In this document: positions 45,086-54,298 of the stretch, piece by piece
Layout: every line of letters starts with the position of its first letter
How positions within the stretch are numbered: position 1 is the stretch's first letter
NCBI GenBank assembly: GCA_030427705.1
Contig: JAUIBR010000013.1
Location: 62,001 to 126,000, forward strand
Source of the DNA: a bacterium
Lineage (GTDB): Bacteria; Myxococcota_A; Bradymonadia; Bradymonadales; Bradymonadaceae
Direction of reading: 5' to 3'
Length of the DNA: 64,000 nt
Notes under the pieces: generated by a model
Told to the model about the DNA's origin: nothing
The model's database searches: none
The model's input: the letters and a program-made list of their open reading frames with translations, nothing else
Made by a program: the position numbers and the translations under genes

Positions 45086-47560
45086 ATGAGACGAATGGCT
45101 CGCCAGAATTGGCTGTTGGCGTTGTTGGGATTAGTTCTGTTTGCGTCGTCGTGTTCGTATGAAGCCGCCTTCGAGGATGTGCTCTGCGAAAATGAAGGTG
45201 CAAGCGAAGACGGACGCGAATGCCGAAACGGCTTCTGGGTCAATGTCGATGCGGGATCGAGCACCGACATGAACGACATGGACATGATGGTCGTCGACAT
45301 GCCCGACATGACGATGTCCGAGGAAATGGGCTGCACGTCCGAGTCCGACACGGAATTCTGCACAAGACTTGGATTCGACTGCGACGAGGTGACCGACCTC
45401 GACAATTGTGGTGAGAGCCGCACTGCCAACTGCGGTACGTGTACTGATCCCGAGACCTGCGGCGGCGCAGGCGAAGCCAACGTATGCGGATGCACGCCAG
45501 AGTCCGGCGTCGAATTCTGCCAGCGCTACGTCAAGACATGCGACGATTTCACCGAGCTCGATAACTGCGGAATGATGCGTACCGAGAACTGCGGATCGTG
45601 CGTTGCGCCTGCCGTCTGCGGCGGTGGTGGCACTGCAAACACGTGTGCCTGCCCTGACCAAACAGACGTCGAATTCTGCGCAGCAAACAACGCAGAATGC
45701 GGCGCATTCCAAGGCTTGGATGTCTGCGGACAGATGCGACTGGTTGATTGTGGCGGTTGCACACTGCCTGAGACATGCGCAGGCGCTGGCGTTGACAACC
45801 AATGCGGCTGCACGCCCGAAGACGACGCAACGTTCTGCTCGCGCCTGGGTAAGAACTGCGGTGTCGTCACCGACCTGGATAATTGTGGTAGCTCCCGAAC
45901 GGCAAACTGCGGCGCCTGCACGAACCCAGAAACCTGCGGAGGCGGCGGAACCGCCAACGTTTGCGGCTGCGGCACGGATGCAAGCGTGTGCTCATTCCTG
46001 GGCTTCAACTGCGACTCCGCGAATTCCAGCGCCATCTGCTCGAACAAGAACACCGTGAACTGCGGCAGCTGTACATCCCCCGACACGTGCGGCGGCGGAA
46101 ACCCCGGTTCCTCAAACATTTGCGGATGCACCCGTGAAACCGACGCTGCATTCTGCGCTCGAAACGGCAAGAACTGCGGTAACTTCACGGGCACGGACAA
46201 CTGCGGACTGCCACGCACGGCGTCTTGCGGAACGTGTACTTCCCCTGAAGGATGTGGGAGCGGCGGAACACCAAACGTTTGTGGCTGCCTGAATGACGCA
46301 TCTGTTTGCTCTTCGCTTGGGTTGAACTGTGGAACGCGCAACGTCAGCGCGATCTGCAGCAACTTCACGACGGTGAGCTGTGGCACATGCAACGGCGCCG
46401 ACATCTGCGGGGGTGGCGGCACCAACAACGTTTGTGGCTGCACTGGACCATCTGCGGGCTGCACGGCGCTGGGCAAAGACTGCGGCACCGTGAACTTGAG
46501 CAGCGTCTGCTCAAACTACACCAATCAGAACTGCGGTACCTGCACCAATCCAGAGACCTGCGGCGGCGGAAGCCCTGGTGAGGTCAACGTCTGCGGATGT
46601 ACCCCTGAAAACAACGCAACCTTCTGCAGTCGAAACAGCGCGGAGTGCGGCTCTTTGACCGCGAATGACAATTGTGGAGACTCCCGAACGGTCGCAAACT
46701 GCGGAACCTGCACAGGCACCGGCGAGGTCTGCACTGGCTCAAATCAGTGTGTCTGCACGCCACAAAGTGATGCGGCGTTCTGCGCCGCGAATGGCGCGGT
46801 CTGTGGCGCGCTCAGCGGGACCGACAACTGCGGCGACCCACGCAATGTAGCGAGCTGTGGCACCTGCACCGGTACCGGAGAAAGCTGCACGGGATCGAAC
46901 CAGTGTGTCTGCACGCCGCAAAGTGATGCGGCATTCTGCGCTGCCAATGGTGCGGTCTGTGGCGCGCTCAGCGGGACCGACAACTGCGGTGATCCACGAA
47001 ATGTAGCCAGCTGTGGCACCTGCACAGGTACCGGCGAAGTCTGCACCGGCTCCAATACATGCGTCTGCACCCCCGAAGATGACGCAACCTTCTGCAGCCG
47101 AAATGGCGCGGTGTGCGGGTCATTAACGGCCAACGACAACTGCGGAGTTTCACGCACAGTCGCGGACTGTGGAACCTGCACCGGCACGGGCGAGGTCTGC
47201 ACCGGCTCCAATACGTGCGTCTGCACACCTGAAGACGACGCAACCTTCTGCGCAAACGCTGGCGCTCAATGCGGTTCGGCCTCCGGTAACGATAACTGTG
47301 GTGACCCACGAACTGTCGCGGATTGCGGGAGTTGCGGTACCAACGCAAGTTGCAATACCAACACCTGTGAGTGTGACTCCGGATTCTCAGGTGACCCATT
47401 GACCACATGTACAGCTTGCCCATCTGAGACCGGAATGGGCGGTACGTGTGGAGACACTTTCGACAATGACTGTGATGGGTTGGTTGACTGCCTCGACCCT
47501 GATTGCGACGGCGAGAACTGCGGCATGGGCAACACCTGTTCGTCGAACGTCTGCCAGTGA
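45086..47560 (+). CDS. Lipoprotein with 13 Cys-rich ~52-residue repeats
   Basis: 824 residues from the ATG at 45086 (AGGA upstream); signal MRRMARQNWLLALLGLVLFASSC, lipobox ASSC. A Met/Asp-rich linker (TDMNDMDMMVVDMPDM) is followed by 13 repeats from 45332. The repeat pattern is CTPxxDxxFC..xx..C.....DNCG..RT.xCGxC....xC....xCx, about eight Cys each. The last five (46598 onward) are almost identical at DNA level with a 156-bp period. A C-terminal MopE-like segment DNDCDGLVDCLDPDCDG follows. It resembles a disulfide-bonded surface rod; function unknown. The stop overlaps the next start (GTGA), so it is coupled to the HAD gene. Confidence 0.8.
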   Translation: MRRMARQNWLLALLGLVLFASSCSYEAAFEDVLCENEGASEDGRECRNGFWVNVDAGSSTDMNDMDMMVVDMPDMTMSEEMGCTSESDTEFCTRLGFDCDEVTDLDNCGESRTANCGTCTDPETCGGAGEANVCGCTPESGVEFCQRYVKTCDDFTELDNCGMMRTENCGSCVAPAVCGGGGTANTCACPDQTDVEFCAANNAECGAFQGLDVCGQMRLVDCGGCTLPETCAGAGVDNQCGCTPEDDATFCSRLGKNCGVVTDLDNCGSSRTANCGACTNPETCGGGGTANVCGCGTDASVCSFLGFNCDSANSSAICSNKNTVNCGSCTSPDTCGGGNPGSSNICGCTRETDAAFCARNGKNCGNFTGTDNCGLPRTASCGTCTSPEGCGSGGTPNVCGCLNDASVCSSLGLNCGTRNVSAICSNFTTVSCGTCNGADICGGGGTNNVCGCTGPSAGCTALGKDCGTVNLSSVCSNYTNQNCGTCTNPETCGGGSPGEVNVCGCTPENNATFCSRNSAECGSLTANDNCGDSRTVANCGTCTGTGEVCTGSNQCVCTPQSDAAFCAANGAVCGALSGTDNCGDPRNVASCGTCTGTGESCTGSNQCVCTPQSDAAFCAANGAVCGALSGTDNCGDPRNVASCGTCTGTGEVCTGSNTCVCTPEDDATFCSRNGAVCGSLTANDNCGVSRTVADCGTCTGTGEVCTGSNTCVCTPEDDATFCANAGAQCGSASGNDNCGDPRTVADCGSCGTNASCNTNTCECDSGFSGDPLTTCTACPSETGMGGTCGDTFDNDCDGLVDCLDPDCDGENCGMGNTCSSNVCQ
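46598..47221 (+). repeat. Four 156-bp near-identical coding repeats
   Basis: Units start at 46598, 46754, 46910 and 47066, each beginning at the first Cys codon of CTPE/CTPQ. The middle two units encode proteins differing at two of 52 positions and are nearly identical in DNA. A fifth shorter unit follows to about 47371. This indicates recent tandem duplication or homogenisation. Confidence 0.85.
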
Positions 47561-48141
47561 GCAAAGTCCTACTGCTCGACATCATGAGCACGGTCGTCTA
47601 CGACCCGTTTTGGGAGCTCCCAAAGTTCTTCGGCCAGCCGATGGACGAGCTTCTGAAGGACAAGGACCCAACCGCCTGGGTTGAATTCGAACGCGACGAG
47701 ATCGACGAAGCAACGTTCTACGCGCGCTTCTTCGCGGACGGCAAAGCCATCGATGGGCCTGGGATGAAGCAGACAATGCGCGATGCGTACGCGTTTCTGG
47801 ACGGCATGGACGACCTCCTGGCCGACCTGAAGTCTGCCGACGTCGAGATGCATGCCCTGTCGAACTACCCAGTCTGGTATCGAATGATCGAAGAGAAGTT
47901 GTCTTTGAGCGACTATCTTGAGTGGTCGTTTGTCAGCTGCCATACAGGCCATCGCAAGCCCGAGCCACAAGCCTACAGCGTGGCCTGCGACCGACTCGAG
48001 CTACCACCTGAGCACTTCGTATTCGTGGATGACCGTGGCTCCAACTGCAAGGCGGCTGCGGGGCTGGGCATGACCGCGATCAAGTTCGAGGGCGCGGCGT
48101 CCTTGCGAGGTGCCCTTAGCGAACATTTCAAATTGCATTGA
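47557..48141 (+). CDS. HAD-superfamily hydrolase with altered motif I
   Basis: 194 residues from a GTG that overlaps the previous stop (GTGA). HAD type-IA fold: motif I LLLDIMSTVVYDPF (nucleophile Asp8), motif II HALSNYP, the Lys of HRKPEP, and motif IV FVFVDDRGSNCKAA. In phosphatases motif I is DxDxT; here position +2 is Met10, giving DIMST, so classical phosphatase acid/base chemistry is unlikely. Similar DxM proteins exist in plants and bacteria without a settled substrate. It has no signal peptide and should be cytoplasmic, although coupled to a secreted Cys-rich lipoprotein gene; the MoxR gene begins 59 nt later. Confidence 0.85.
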   Translation: MSKVLLLDIMSTVVYDPFWELPKFFGQPMDELLKDKDPTAWVEFERDEIDEATFYARFFADGKAIDGPGMKQTMRDAYAFLDGMDDLLADLKSADVEMHALSNYPVWYRMIEEKLSLSDYLEWSFVSCHTGHRKPEPQAYSVACDRLELPPEHFVFVDDRGSNCKAAAGLGMTAIKFEGAASLRGALSEHFKLH

Positions 48142-48200
48142 AGCGAAGTCCGCTGGCAGGCATCCTATCCAAGACATTGGCCTAAACGAGAATCTCCATC

Positions 48201-49019
48201 ATGTCTGATTTCAATCTGTTTGCAGGAACCGAAGGCTATATCGCGAGCTCCGAGCTGCGCGACGCCGTCAACGTGTCCGTTTCGCTGGAACGACCACTCT
48301 TGATTCGAGGCGAGCCCGGCACAGGCAAGACGCTCCTGGCGAAGGCAATCGCAGAGGCCCTGCAGATGCCGTTCATCTCGTGGCATGTGAAGTCCACAAC
48401 CAAAGCCCAAGAGGGTCTGTACGTCTATGATACCGTTCAACGCCTGAACGATAGCCGCTTTGGCGACGGAGACGTCAGCAATATCGAGCACTACATCAAG
48501 CTCGGGCCGCTCGGAACGTCATTTGAAGCGCCGGAGCGCGTCGTCCTATTGATTGACGAGATCGACAAAGCGGACATGGAGTTCCCCAATGACCTGCTCC
48601 ATGAATTGGACGAGATGAGCTTCTATATTCGCGAGACCGACCGCACGGTGACCGCAAAACAGCGGCCTGTCGTGGTCATCACGTCAAACGCCGAGAAGGA
48701 GCTTCCAGACGCCTTCCTACGACGTTGCATCTTCCACTATATCGACTTCCCAGACGAAGCGCTCATGCGCCAAATCGTGGATGTTCACTTCCCCAAGATT
48801 CAGGACGAGCTGCTGTCGCAGATTCTCATGAAGTTCTACTGGGTCCGTGAACAGCCTGAGGTTCGCAAAAAGCCGTCGACCTCTGAGCTAATCGACTGGA
48901 TTGGTGCGCTGAAGCGGGCCGGCATGGACGCGGCAGCACTTCAGGGCGCGTTCCCATTCCTGGGCGTGTTGCTGAAAAAGGAAGCCGATCTTCAGGGCAT
49001 TCAAAAGAAGGTGAGCTAG
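48201..49019 (+). CDS. MoxR-type AAA+ ATPase
   Basis: 272 residues, a little shorter than typical MoxR. Cytoplasmic chaperone ATPase. Walker A GEPGTGKT (residues 37-44), Walker B VVLLIDEIDKAD (~113-124), sensor/Arg region ITSNAEKELPDAFLRRC. C-terminal lid residues ~190-270. Its stop (TAG) is followed at once by the TTG start of a CoxE-type VWA protein. MoxR/VWA pairs act together in protein or cofactor maturation in known cases (e.g. CO dehydrogenase, methanol dehydrogenase, RavA-ViaA). No such metalloenzyme is in this window, so the client is unknown. Confidence 0.92.
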   Translation: MSDFNLFAGTEGYIASSELRDAVNVSVSLERPLLIRGEPGTGKTLLAKAIAEALQMPFISWHVKSTTKAQEGLYVYDTVQRLNDSRFGDGDVSNIEHYIKLGPLGTSFEAPERVVLLIDEIDKADMEFPNDLLHELDEMSFYIRETDRTVTAKQRPVVVITSNAEKELPDAFLRRCIFHYIDFPDEALMRQIVDVHFPKIQDELLSQILMKFYWVREQPEVRKKPSTSELIDWIGALKRAGMDAAALQGAFPFLGVLLKKEADLQGIQKKVS

Positions 49020-50213
49020 TTGTTCGTCAACTTCTTCTATCACCTGCGGGGACGCGGTCTGGACGTGAGCGTCACGGAGTTTTTGACGCTGTTGGAGGCC
49101 CTGAATAAGGGCCACGCCCATGAGTCGTTGGACCACTTCTACTCGCTCGCCCGCGCTATTTTGGTGAAGAAACCTGAATATTACGACCTCTACGACTTGG
49201 CGTTTGCGGAGTTCTTTCAGGATGCCGTGGTTGACTGGAGCAAATTCCAAGATGGGCTGCCTGACGAGCTCAACGAGTGGCTGCAGGACCCAAAGGCGAT
49301 GCGCCAATTGACGCCGGAGGAGTTGGCAAAGCTTGAGGCGATGGACTTCGACGAGCTGATGCGCCAATTCGAGGAGCGGCTCAAAGAGCAGAAGGAGCGG
49401 CACGACGGCGGCAACCGCTGGATCGGCACGGGTGGCACGAGCCCCTTCGGCCACGGCGGCGCCAACCCTGCGGGCATTCGTGTCGGCGGCCCTGGTGGCG
49501 GTCGAAGCGCGGTTCAGGTGGCCCAGAACCGTCGCTTCCGTAACCTTCGTACCGACCTCACCTTGGATGTCCGCCAGTTTGGCGTGGCACTTCGCAAACT
49601 GCGTGTTCTGACAAAGGACGGGCGTGAAGAGGTCTTGGACCTCGACGAGACGATCGACCAAACCGCTAAGAACTGCGGCGATATCGAGATAGTGATGAAG
49701 CAGCCTCGAAAGAACGAGGTGAAGCTTCTGCTGCTGGCCGATGTCGGCGGGTCCATGACGCCCTATTCGCACCTCACCAGCTTGCTGTTTTCGGCCGCGC
49801 ACCAGGCATCTCATTTCAAGCAGTTCAAGTCCTACTACTTCCACAACTGCCCGTATGACGTGCTCTACAGCGATATGTCTCGTCGCAAGGGCGAGAAGAC
49901 AGAAGACGTGCTGAAGAACATCGACCGGACATGGCGTTGCATCATCATGGGTGATGCGGCGATGGCACCGTACGAGTTGATGGAGTCCGGTGGTTCGATC
50001 GATATGTTCTATATCAACAAAGACCCTGGGATCGTTTGGCTGAAGCGCATTGCCGAGAAAGTGCCCCGGACCATCTGGTTGAACCCAGACCCCATCAAGT
50101 ACTGGAATAGCTACTTCACCGTTCGGGTCATCTCGTCCCTGTTTGACATGTTCCCGCTGACCGTCGAAGGACTCGACGATGCGGTGCGTGAACTACGGAT
50201 GAAACCTATCTGA
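49020..50213 (+). CDS. CoxE-type VWA domain protein
   Basis: 397 residues, start TTG at 49020 directly after the MoxR stop (TAGTTG). Residues 1-130 are helical with coiled-coil-like LKEQKERHDG. A Gly-rich hinge (GTGGTSPFGHGGANPAG, ~136-152) follows, then a VWA domain from ~233 with the metal site ADVGGSMTP (Asp241, Ser245; Gly at the position often Ser). No signal peptide, so cytoplasmic. It is the partner of the MoxR ATPase and probably presents a client protein to it. Its 3' end overlaps the convergent pcp-like gene by 8 nt. Confidence 0.92.
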   Translation: MFVNFFYHLRGRGLDVSVTEFLTLLEALNKGHAHESLDHFYSLARAILVKKPEYYDLYDLAFAEFFQDAVVDWSKFQDGLPDELNEWLQDPKAMRQLTPEELAKLEAMDFDELMRQFEERLKEQKERHDGGNRWIGTGGTSPFGHGGANPAGIRVGGPGGGRSAVQVAQNRRFRNLRTDLTLDVRQFGVALRKLRVLTKDGREEVLDLDETIDQTAKNCGDIEIVMKQPRKNEVKLLLLADVGGSMTPYSHLTSLLFSAAHQASHFKQFKSYYFHNCPYDVLYSDMSRRKGEKTEDVLKNIDRTWRCIIMGDAAMAPYELMESGGSIDMFYINKDPGIVWLKRIAEKVPRTIWLNPDPIKYWNSYFTVRVISSLFDMFPLTVEGLDDAVRELRMKPI

Positions 50214-50721
50214 GCGCGGCTTGGACGACGCGTCCCAGTTCCTCGCCAAGCGTACGCGCGACTTCTTCATCAACCATGGGCACGTGCACGAAGATCGCCC
50301 GACGGTGGCCCAGGCTGTGGAAGAGCGTTGCGTTGCAGACGTAGACACCGGCATCCCGTGATTCTCGTGCGGCCGGTTCGATACCCCATTCGTCCACCAT
50401 CTTGCGAAGCGCGAGATCAGTGGTGCGCGCGAGCGGCCCGTTGGCGTCCAAGCTCATGACACCTTCTGACAGTGATTCATAATCACCTGTTGCGTTGTGG
50501 GCGAACCGCTCAAAGTCGACGGTCTGTCTAGACGCGGCCACGCCGACATGGATGAGAACATCGTCGGGTTCGCTCAGCTCCCACGCGGATTTGGCGGTTT
50601 CGAAGTCGACTGCCAATAAGTGGCAAGCACTGCCACACACCCGCGCAGCGGCCTGAGCCACATCCCAGCTTGGGTTGTAGTCATGGTCGCCAAACGGCTC
50701 GAATCCAGTGAAGACGAACAC
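50206..50721 (-). CDS. pcp: Pyroglutamyl-peptidase I-like cysteine peptidase
   Basis: 171 residues, shorter than the usual 200-215. It would remove N-terminal pyroglutamate from peptides in the cytoplasm. N-terminal signature VFTGFEPFG and NPSWDVA; catalytic triad Glu71 (VDFERFAHN), Cys129 (AGVYVCNATL) and His146 (IFVHVPM), all present in the right order. The shorter length comes from the middle region; activity is still plausible. The start is GTG at 50721, three nt after the stop of the large Cys-repeat lipoprotein gene, so it is probably expressed with it. Confidence 0.85.
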   Translation of the reverse strand: MFVFTGFEPFGDHDYNPSWDVAQAAARVCGSACHLLAVDFETAKSAWELSEPDDVLIHVGVAASRQTVDFERFAHNATGDYESLSEGVMSLDANGPLARTTDLALRKMVDEWGIEPAARESRDAGVYVCNATLFHSLGHRRAIFVHVPMVDEEVARTLGEELGRVVQAALR

Positions 50722-50724
50722 GGT

Positions 50725-53700
50725 CTATGGCAGCGGAAGGACGCACTGGTTGCTGACGCAAACCTCGGGGAATGAGCAATCGCCGTCCGAGATGCATTGG
50801 ACGCCACCCTGGCATTGATTGTTCACGCACAGCTGGCCGACAGGGCAGTCCGAGTTGATCTGACATTGTTGCGGCGGATTGCGTGGCTGGCAGATACCGA
50901 AGTTACATTCCTCGGATGCCAGGCAGTCCACGTCGGTGCTGCACTGCACCGGCGGAATCGCGTAGCAAGCGCCAGCGTAGCAGCTCTGACCCACTGGGCA
51001 TTCCGAGTCGGATGTACATCCACCAGGATTTTGACACTGGAAGTTGATGCACTGTGACGGCGGAGGACAATTGCCACCTTGACCGCAGAATGGGCCGACG
51101 AGACAGCGTCCAGCGACGCATTGGAATGTGTTTTCGCAATCCGAGTCAGACTGACATGTGAACGGCTGACAGTAACCGAAGTCGCAACGCTCGTTGGCAC
51201 TGCAGTCCGCATCGTTGATGCAGTCTGGCGTCAACAAGCAGGTGTTGTTGCGGCAGGTTGTGCCGTTCGGGCAATCCAAGTTGGTCTGACAACCCGTCAA
51301 CACCGAACACGTGGTTCCAACACAGGTCTGACCCATTGGGCAGTCGAGGCTAGAGTTACAGGTCGTGTCCTGAATGCACTGTCCGCTAAAGAGGTCGCAG
51401 CGTTGGTTTGCCGAGCAATCTGCATCGCTGCGGCAGCCTGGCGTCGTGACACAACGTCCGCCAAGACACTCACGTCCATTTGGGCAGTCCATGTCAGTCG
51501 TGCATTGGTTTCCGGTTGGGCGACATGCGCCTTGGAAGCATCGCTCGCCGGCGGCACAATCCATATCGGTAACGCACATCGTGGAAATCGGCTGGCAATT
51601 GCCATTCGGGTCACATTCGAAGCCAGGCGGGCAATCACCATCGGCCGTGCACTGCGGTGGCGGTTGTTCACAAACGCCACCGATACAGCGCTCGGTTGGA
51701 GGACAATCAAAGTCCGTCATGCACATCAGCGTGCCTTGACAGATTTGGTCGATGCAGACCTCGGATGGATCGCATTCCGCGTCTGACTGACACTCACCGA
51801 TGAACTGGCATTGGAAGTTGAGGCAACGCTCGCCAGGGCCACAGTCGTCGTCGAATGTGCAGCCGATATCTGGGATACAGAATCCGAATTCACAGATTTC
51901 TCCAGACGAGCAGTCTTGGTCGGTAGAGCAGTTGCCAGGCGGCAACGGCAAGCAGACGCCGGTCACGCAACGCAGTGTGAATGGGCAGTCGGCATCCGAC
52001 ATACAACCGTTTGGTACTTCACAGACGTTGTTGACGCAGACCTGACCTGGCAGTGGACATTGGCTATCGTTCTGACACACCAGCGGCGGCGTGCAGGTTC
52101 CGGCATTGCACTGCCATGCTGGCGGACAGTCGCTTGCTGTCATGCAACTTGTCGGTACGCAGTTGCCAAGGTCGCAACGCTCACCCGTGCTGCAATCTGA
52201 ATCGATGCGGCATTGTGGTCGAGGCTGGCAGAAGAAGCCGTTGCAGACCGCGCCGGTTGGGCAGTCTGCGTCCGACGTACACTGACGGAAGTCGATGCAT
52301 CGGTCGCCAATGCAGCTAAATCCGGGTTGGCAATCGGAGTCGGCCATGCACTGCACAGCGGTGATGCACTGACGCGAGATAGGCTCACACTCTTGGCCCA
52401 TTGGGCAATCCGAGTCGTTGTTGCAGCCGCCAGGGACGACGCAGAAGTTGTTCTGACAGACTTCGCCAGGATTGCATTCGTCATCGCCTCGACAATCGCC
52501 AGGGAAGACGCAGTTTCCGTTGTCGCAGATCTCGTCCATGGCACAGTCGTTATTGGTCGTGCAGTTCGGCAAATCTGGGCGGCATTGGCCATTGAAGCAT
52601 TCGAAGTTTGGTGGGCAATCGAAGTCGTTGACACAAGCGTTCACCGGCTCACAGGCGCCGTTTCGGCACACTGAGTCGGGAGGACACATGATCAGGTCGC
52701 ACGGATTGGTCACTTCACATCGGAAGTTCACGCACGTCTCGTTTGGTGAACATTCGAAGTCATTGCGACAGTCACCGATGAAGAAGCACGCGCCACCCAG
52801 GCAAACTTCAGATGGCCCGCAGTCATTATCATTTACGCAGCCCCCAACTGGTACGCAGCTACCGGCACGACAAATCTCGTTTGGACCGCAGTCCGTGTCG
52901 GCGGTGCATTGGGGGTTCGAAATGCACTGGCCATCCAGGCAAACCTCACCAGGCTGGCAGTCGAAGTCCGAGAAACAATCGGGGGGCGCTTGTTGGCAGA
53001 AGCCGCCAACGCAGAACTCGTTTGGTGGGCAATCCATATCCGTGTTGCACTGGGGGCTAACAGGGATACAGATACCGCCGTCACAAATCTGGTTGGTTGG
53101 ACATTCGTCGTCGAAGCGACAGAACAAGTATTCGCATTGATTGCCGATGCAGAAGCCGCCAGGGCCGCACTCTGCATCGTTTAAGCATTCAATATCGATA
53201 CATTGGAAATCGCGGCAAACCTCACGCACGCCGCACTGTGAGTCGTCGAAACAGTCGCCGCCGAACTCACAGACACCGTTTTCGCAAACAAATGGTTCGG
53301 GGCAATCGAAGTCGCCGCGGCAGAATCCAGCGTCTGGGCGACAAACGTTTCCATCGCAGAAGAAGCCGCGTGGGCAATCGAAATCGTTGACACATTCGGG
53401 GGGACGTTCAATGCAACGATCGCCGATGCATCGGAAGTTTGGCGGGCAGTCGATATCGCTTCGACACTCGCTGATGTCGACGCAACCGTTGTTGATGCAG
53501 ACCTGGTTTCGGCCACAGTCTCCGTCGGTGTTGCAGTCGACGAGCTCGCACACACCGTCCGAGCAAATTGCTGGGCGACCCAGGAATTGGCAGTCCCGAT
53601 CCGTTTCGCAGCCAGTCTCGACGCATTGGCATTCGATGCACTCGGCGTTCGGACCACAGTCTGCATCGCTGTCACAATCGCATCGTGGTTGGCAAATTCC

Positions 53701-54114
53701 CTCGACGCACTCTTCGTCCGCGGGGCATTCACTGTTGAATTCGCACTCGGGCCGGCACACGCCATCAACGCAACGCTCGTTGTTTTGGCATTGGTCGTCC
53801 GTGGCGCAATCTGATTGGTCAACGCACTCGCCGGCATCGCAGATCTGGCCGGCTGGGCATTCCGTATCGCTCGTGCACCCTGCTCGGGAGTCCTGGCACG
53901 TGCCATCCAGGCAGGTGAACCCAGGTTCGCAGTCCGTGCTATCGACACACTCGACCGGCGGAGCACAGAAATTGCCAACGCAACTCCCAGACTCGCAGTC
54001 CGAATCCGTCGTACAACGATCGGCAAAATTGGTGCGCCCACAGCTCGAAATCATCGCGCTGAAGCTGATGACCACCAACAGCGCCCACAACGTCACGAAT
54101 ATTTGACGTTTCAC
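50725..54114 (-). CDS. Lipoprotein of ~47 Dickkopf-like Cys repeats
   Basis: 1,129 residues. The start is GTG at 54114 with GGAG 7 nt upstream; signal VKRQIFVTLWALLVVISFSAMISSCG, lipobox ISSC. The rest is about 47 tandem units of 22-25 residues of the form CxxDxDCxxxxxCxxxxC, e.g. CTTDSDCESGSCVGNFC. Each gives two or three disulfides; two units are irregular (CDLIMC near the middle, CGQGGNC near the end). The nearest familiar fold is the Dickkopf N-terminal Cys region; similar repeats occur in secreted proteins of Myxococcota. It should form an extended, protease-resistant surface rod. The same module is inserted in the ABC permease at 22314-22436 and in the giant ORF. pcp follows 3 nt later. 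Confidence 0.85.
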   Translation of the reverse strand: MKRQIFVTLWALLVVISFSAMISSCGRTNFADRCTTDSDCESGSCVGNFCAPPVECVDSTDCEPGFTCLDGTCQDSRAGCTSDTECPAGQICDAGECVDQSDCATDDQCQNNERCVDGVCRPECEFNSECPADEECVEGICQPRCDCDSDADCGPNAECIECQCVETGCETDRDCQFLGRPAICSDGVCELVDCNTDGDCGRNQVCINNGCVDISECRSDIDCPPNFRCIGDRCIERPPECVNDFDCPRGFFCDGNVCRPDAGFCRGDFDCPEPFVCENGVCEFGGDCFDDSQCGVREVCRDFQCIDIECLNDAECGPGGFCIGNQCEYLFCRFDDECPTNQICDGGICIPVSPQCNTDMDCPPNEFCVGGFCQQAPPDCFSDFDCQPGEVCLDGQCISNPQCTADTDCGPNEICRAGSCVPVGGCVNDNDCGPSEVCLGGACFFIGDCRNDFECSPNETCVNFRCEVTNPCDLIMCPPDSVCRNGACEPVNACVNDFDCPPNFECFNGQCRPDLPNCTTNNDCAMDEICDNGNCVFPGDCRGDDECNPGEVCQNNFCVVPGGCNNDSDCPMGQECEPISRQCITAVQCMADSDCQPGFSCIGDRCIDFRQCTSDADCPTGAVCNGFFCQPRPQCRIDSDCSTGERCDLGNCVPTSCMTASDCPPAWQCNAGTCTPPLVCQNDSQCPLPGQVCVNNVCEVPNGCMSDADCPFTLRCVTGVCLPLPPGNCSTDQDCSSGEICEFGFCIPDIGCTFDDDCGPGERCLNFQCQFIGECQSDAECDPSEVCIDQICQGTLMCMTDFDCPPTERCIGGVCEQPPPQCTADGDCPPGFECDPNGNCQPISTMCVTDMDCAAGERCFQGACRPTGNQCTTDMDCPNGRECLGGRCVTTPGCRSDADCSANQRCDLFSGQCIQDTTCNSSLDCPMGQTCVGTTCSVLTGCQTNLDCPNGTTCRNNTCLLTPDCINDADCSANERCDFGYCQPFTCQSDSDCENTFQCVAGRCLVGPFCGQGGNCPPPSQCINFQCQNPGGCTSDSECPVGQSCYAGACYAIPPVQCSTDVDCLASEECNFGICQPRNPPQQCQINSDCPVGQLCVNNQCQGGVQCISDGDCSFPEVCVSNQCVLPLP

Positions 54115-54222
54115 GGCCTAACTCCACAAATTTCCAAGGCTCAATAAACCACGCCGAGCCTAACACAAGCGTATTTTCGGAACAACAAAACGCCATCAAA
54201 CCCACGTATTACGCGGCGATCG

Positions 54223-54243
54223 AAAACCCGCGCCAAAAGCGGG
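54223..54243 (-). terminator. Possible rho-independent terminator of the DnaQ-like gene
   Basis: On the minus strand a hairpin CCCGC-TTTTGGC-GCGGG is followed by TTTT, about 56 nt after the exonuclease stop codon. The stem is only five GC pairs and the T tract four, so the call is weak. Confidence 0.4.
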
Positions 54244-54298
54244 CCTGCGTTAGGTTGCGCACAGTGGTTTCTATAGCTGCAAGATCGGGGCCTTCGAA

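Noticed and set aside
53141-54106. Plus-strand ORF of about 320 codons opposite the Cys-repeat gene
   Set aside because: Its regular pattern is the complement of the Cys repeats; no independent domain or RBS.
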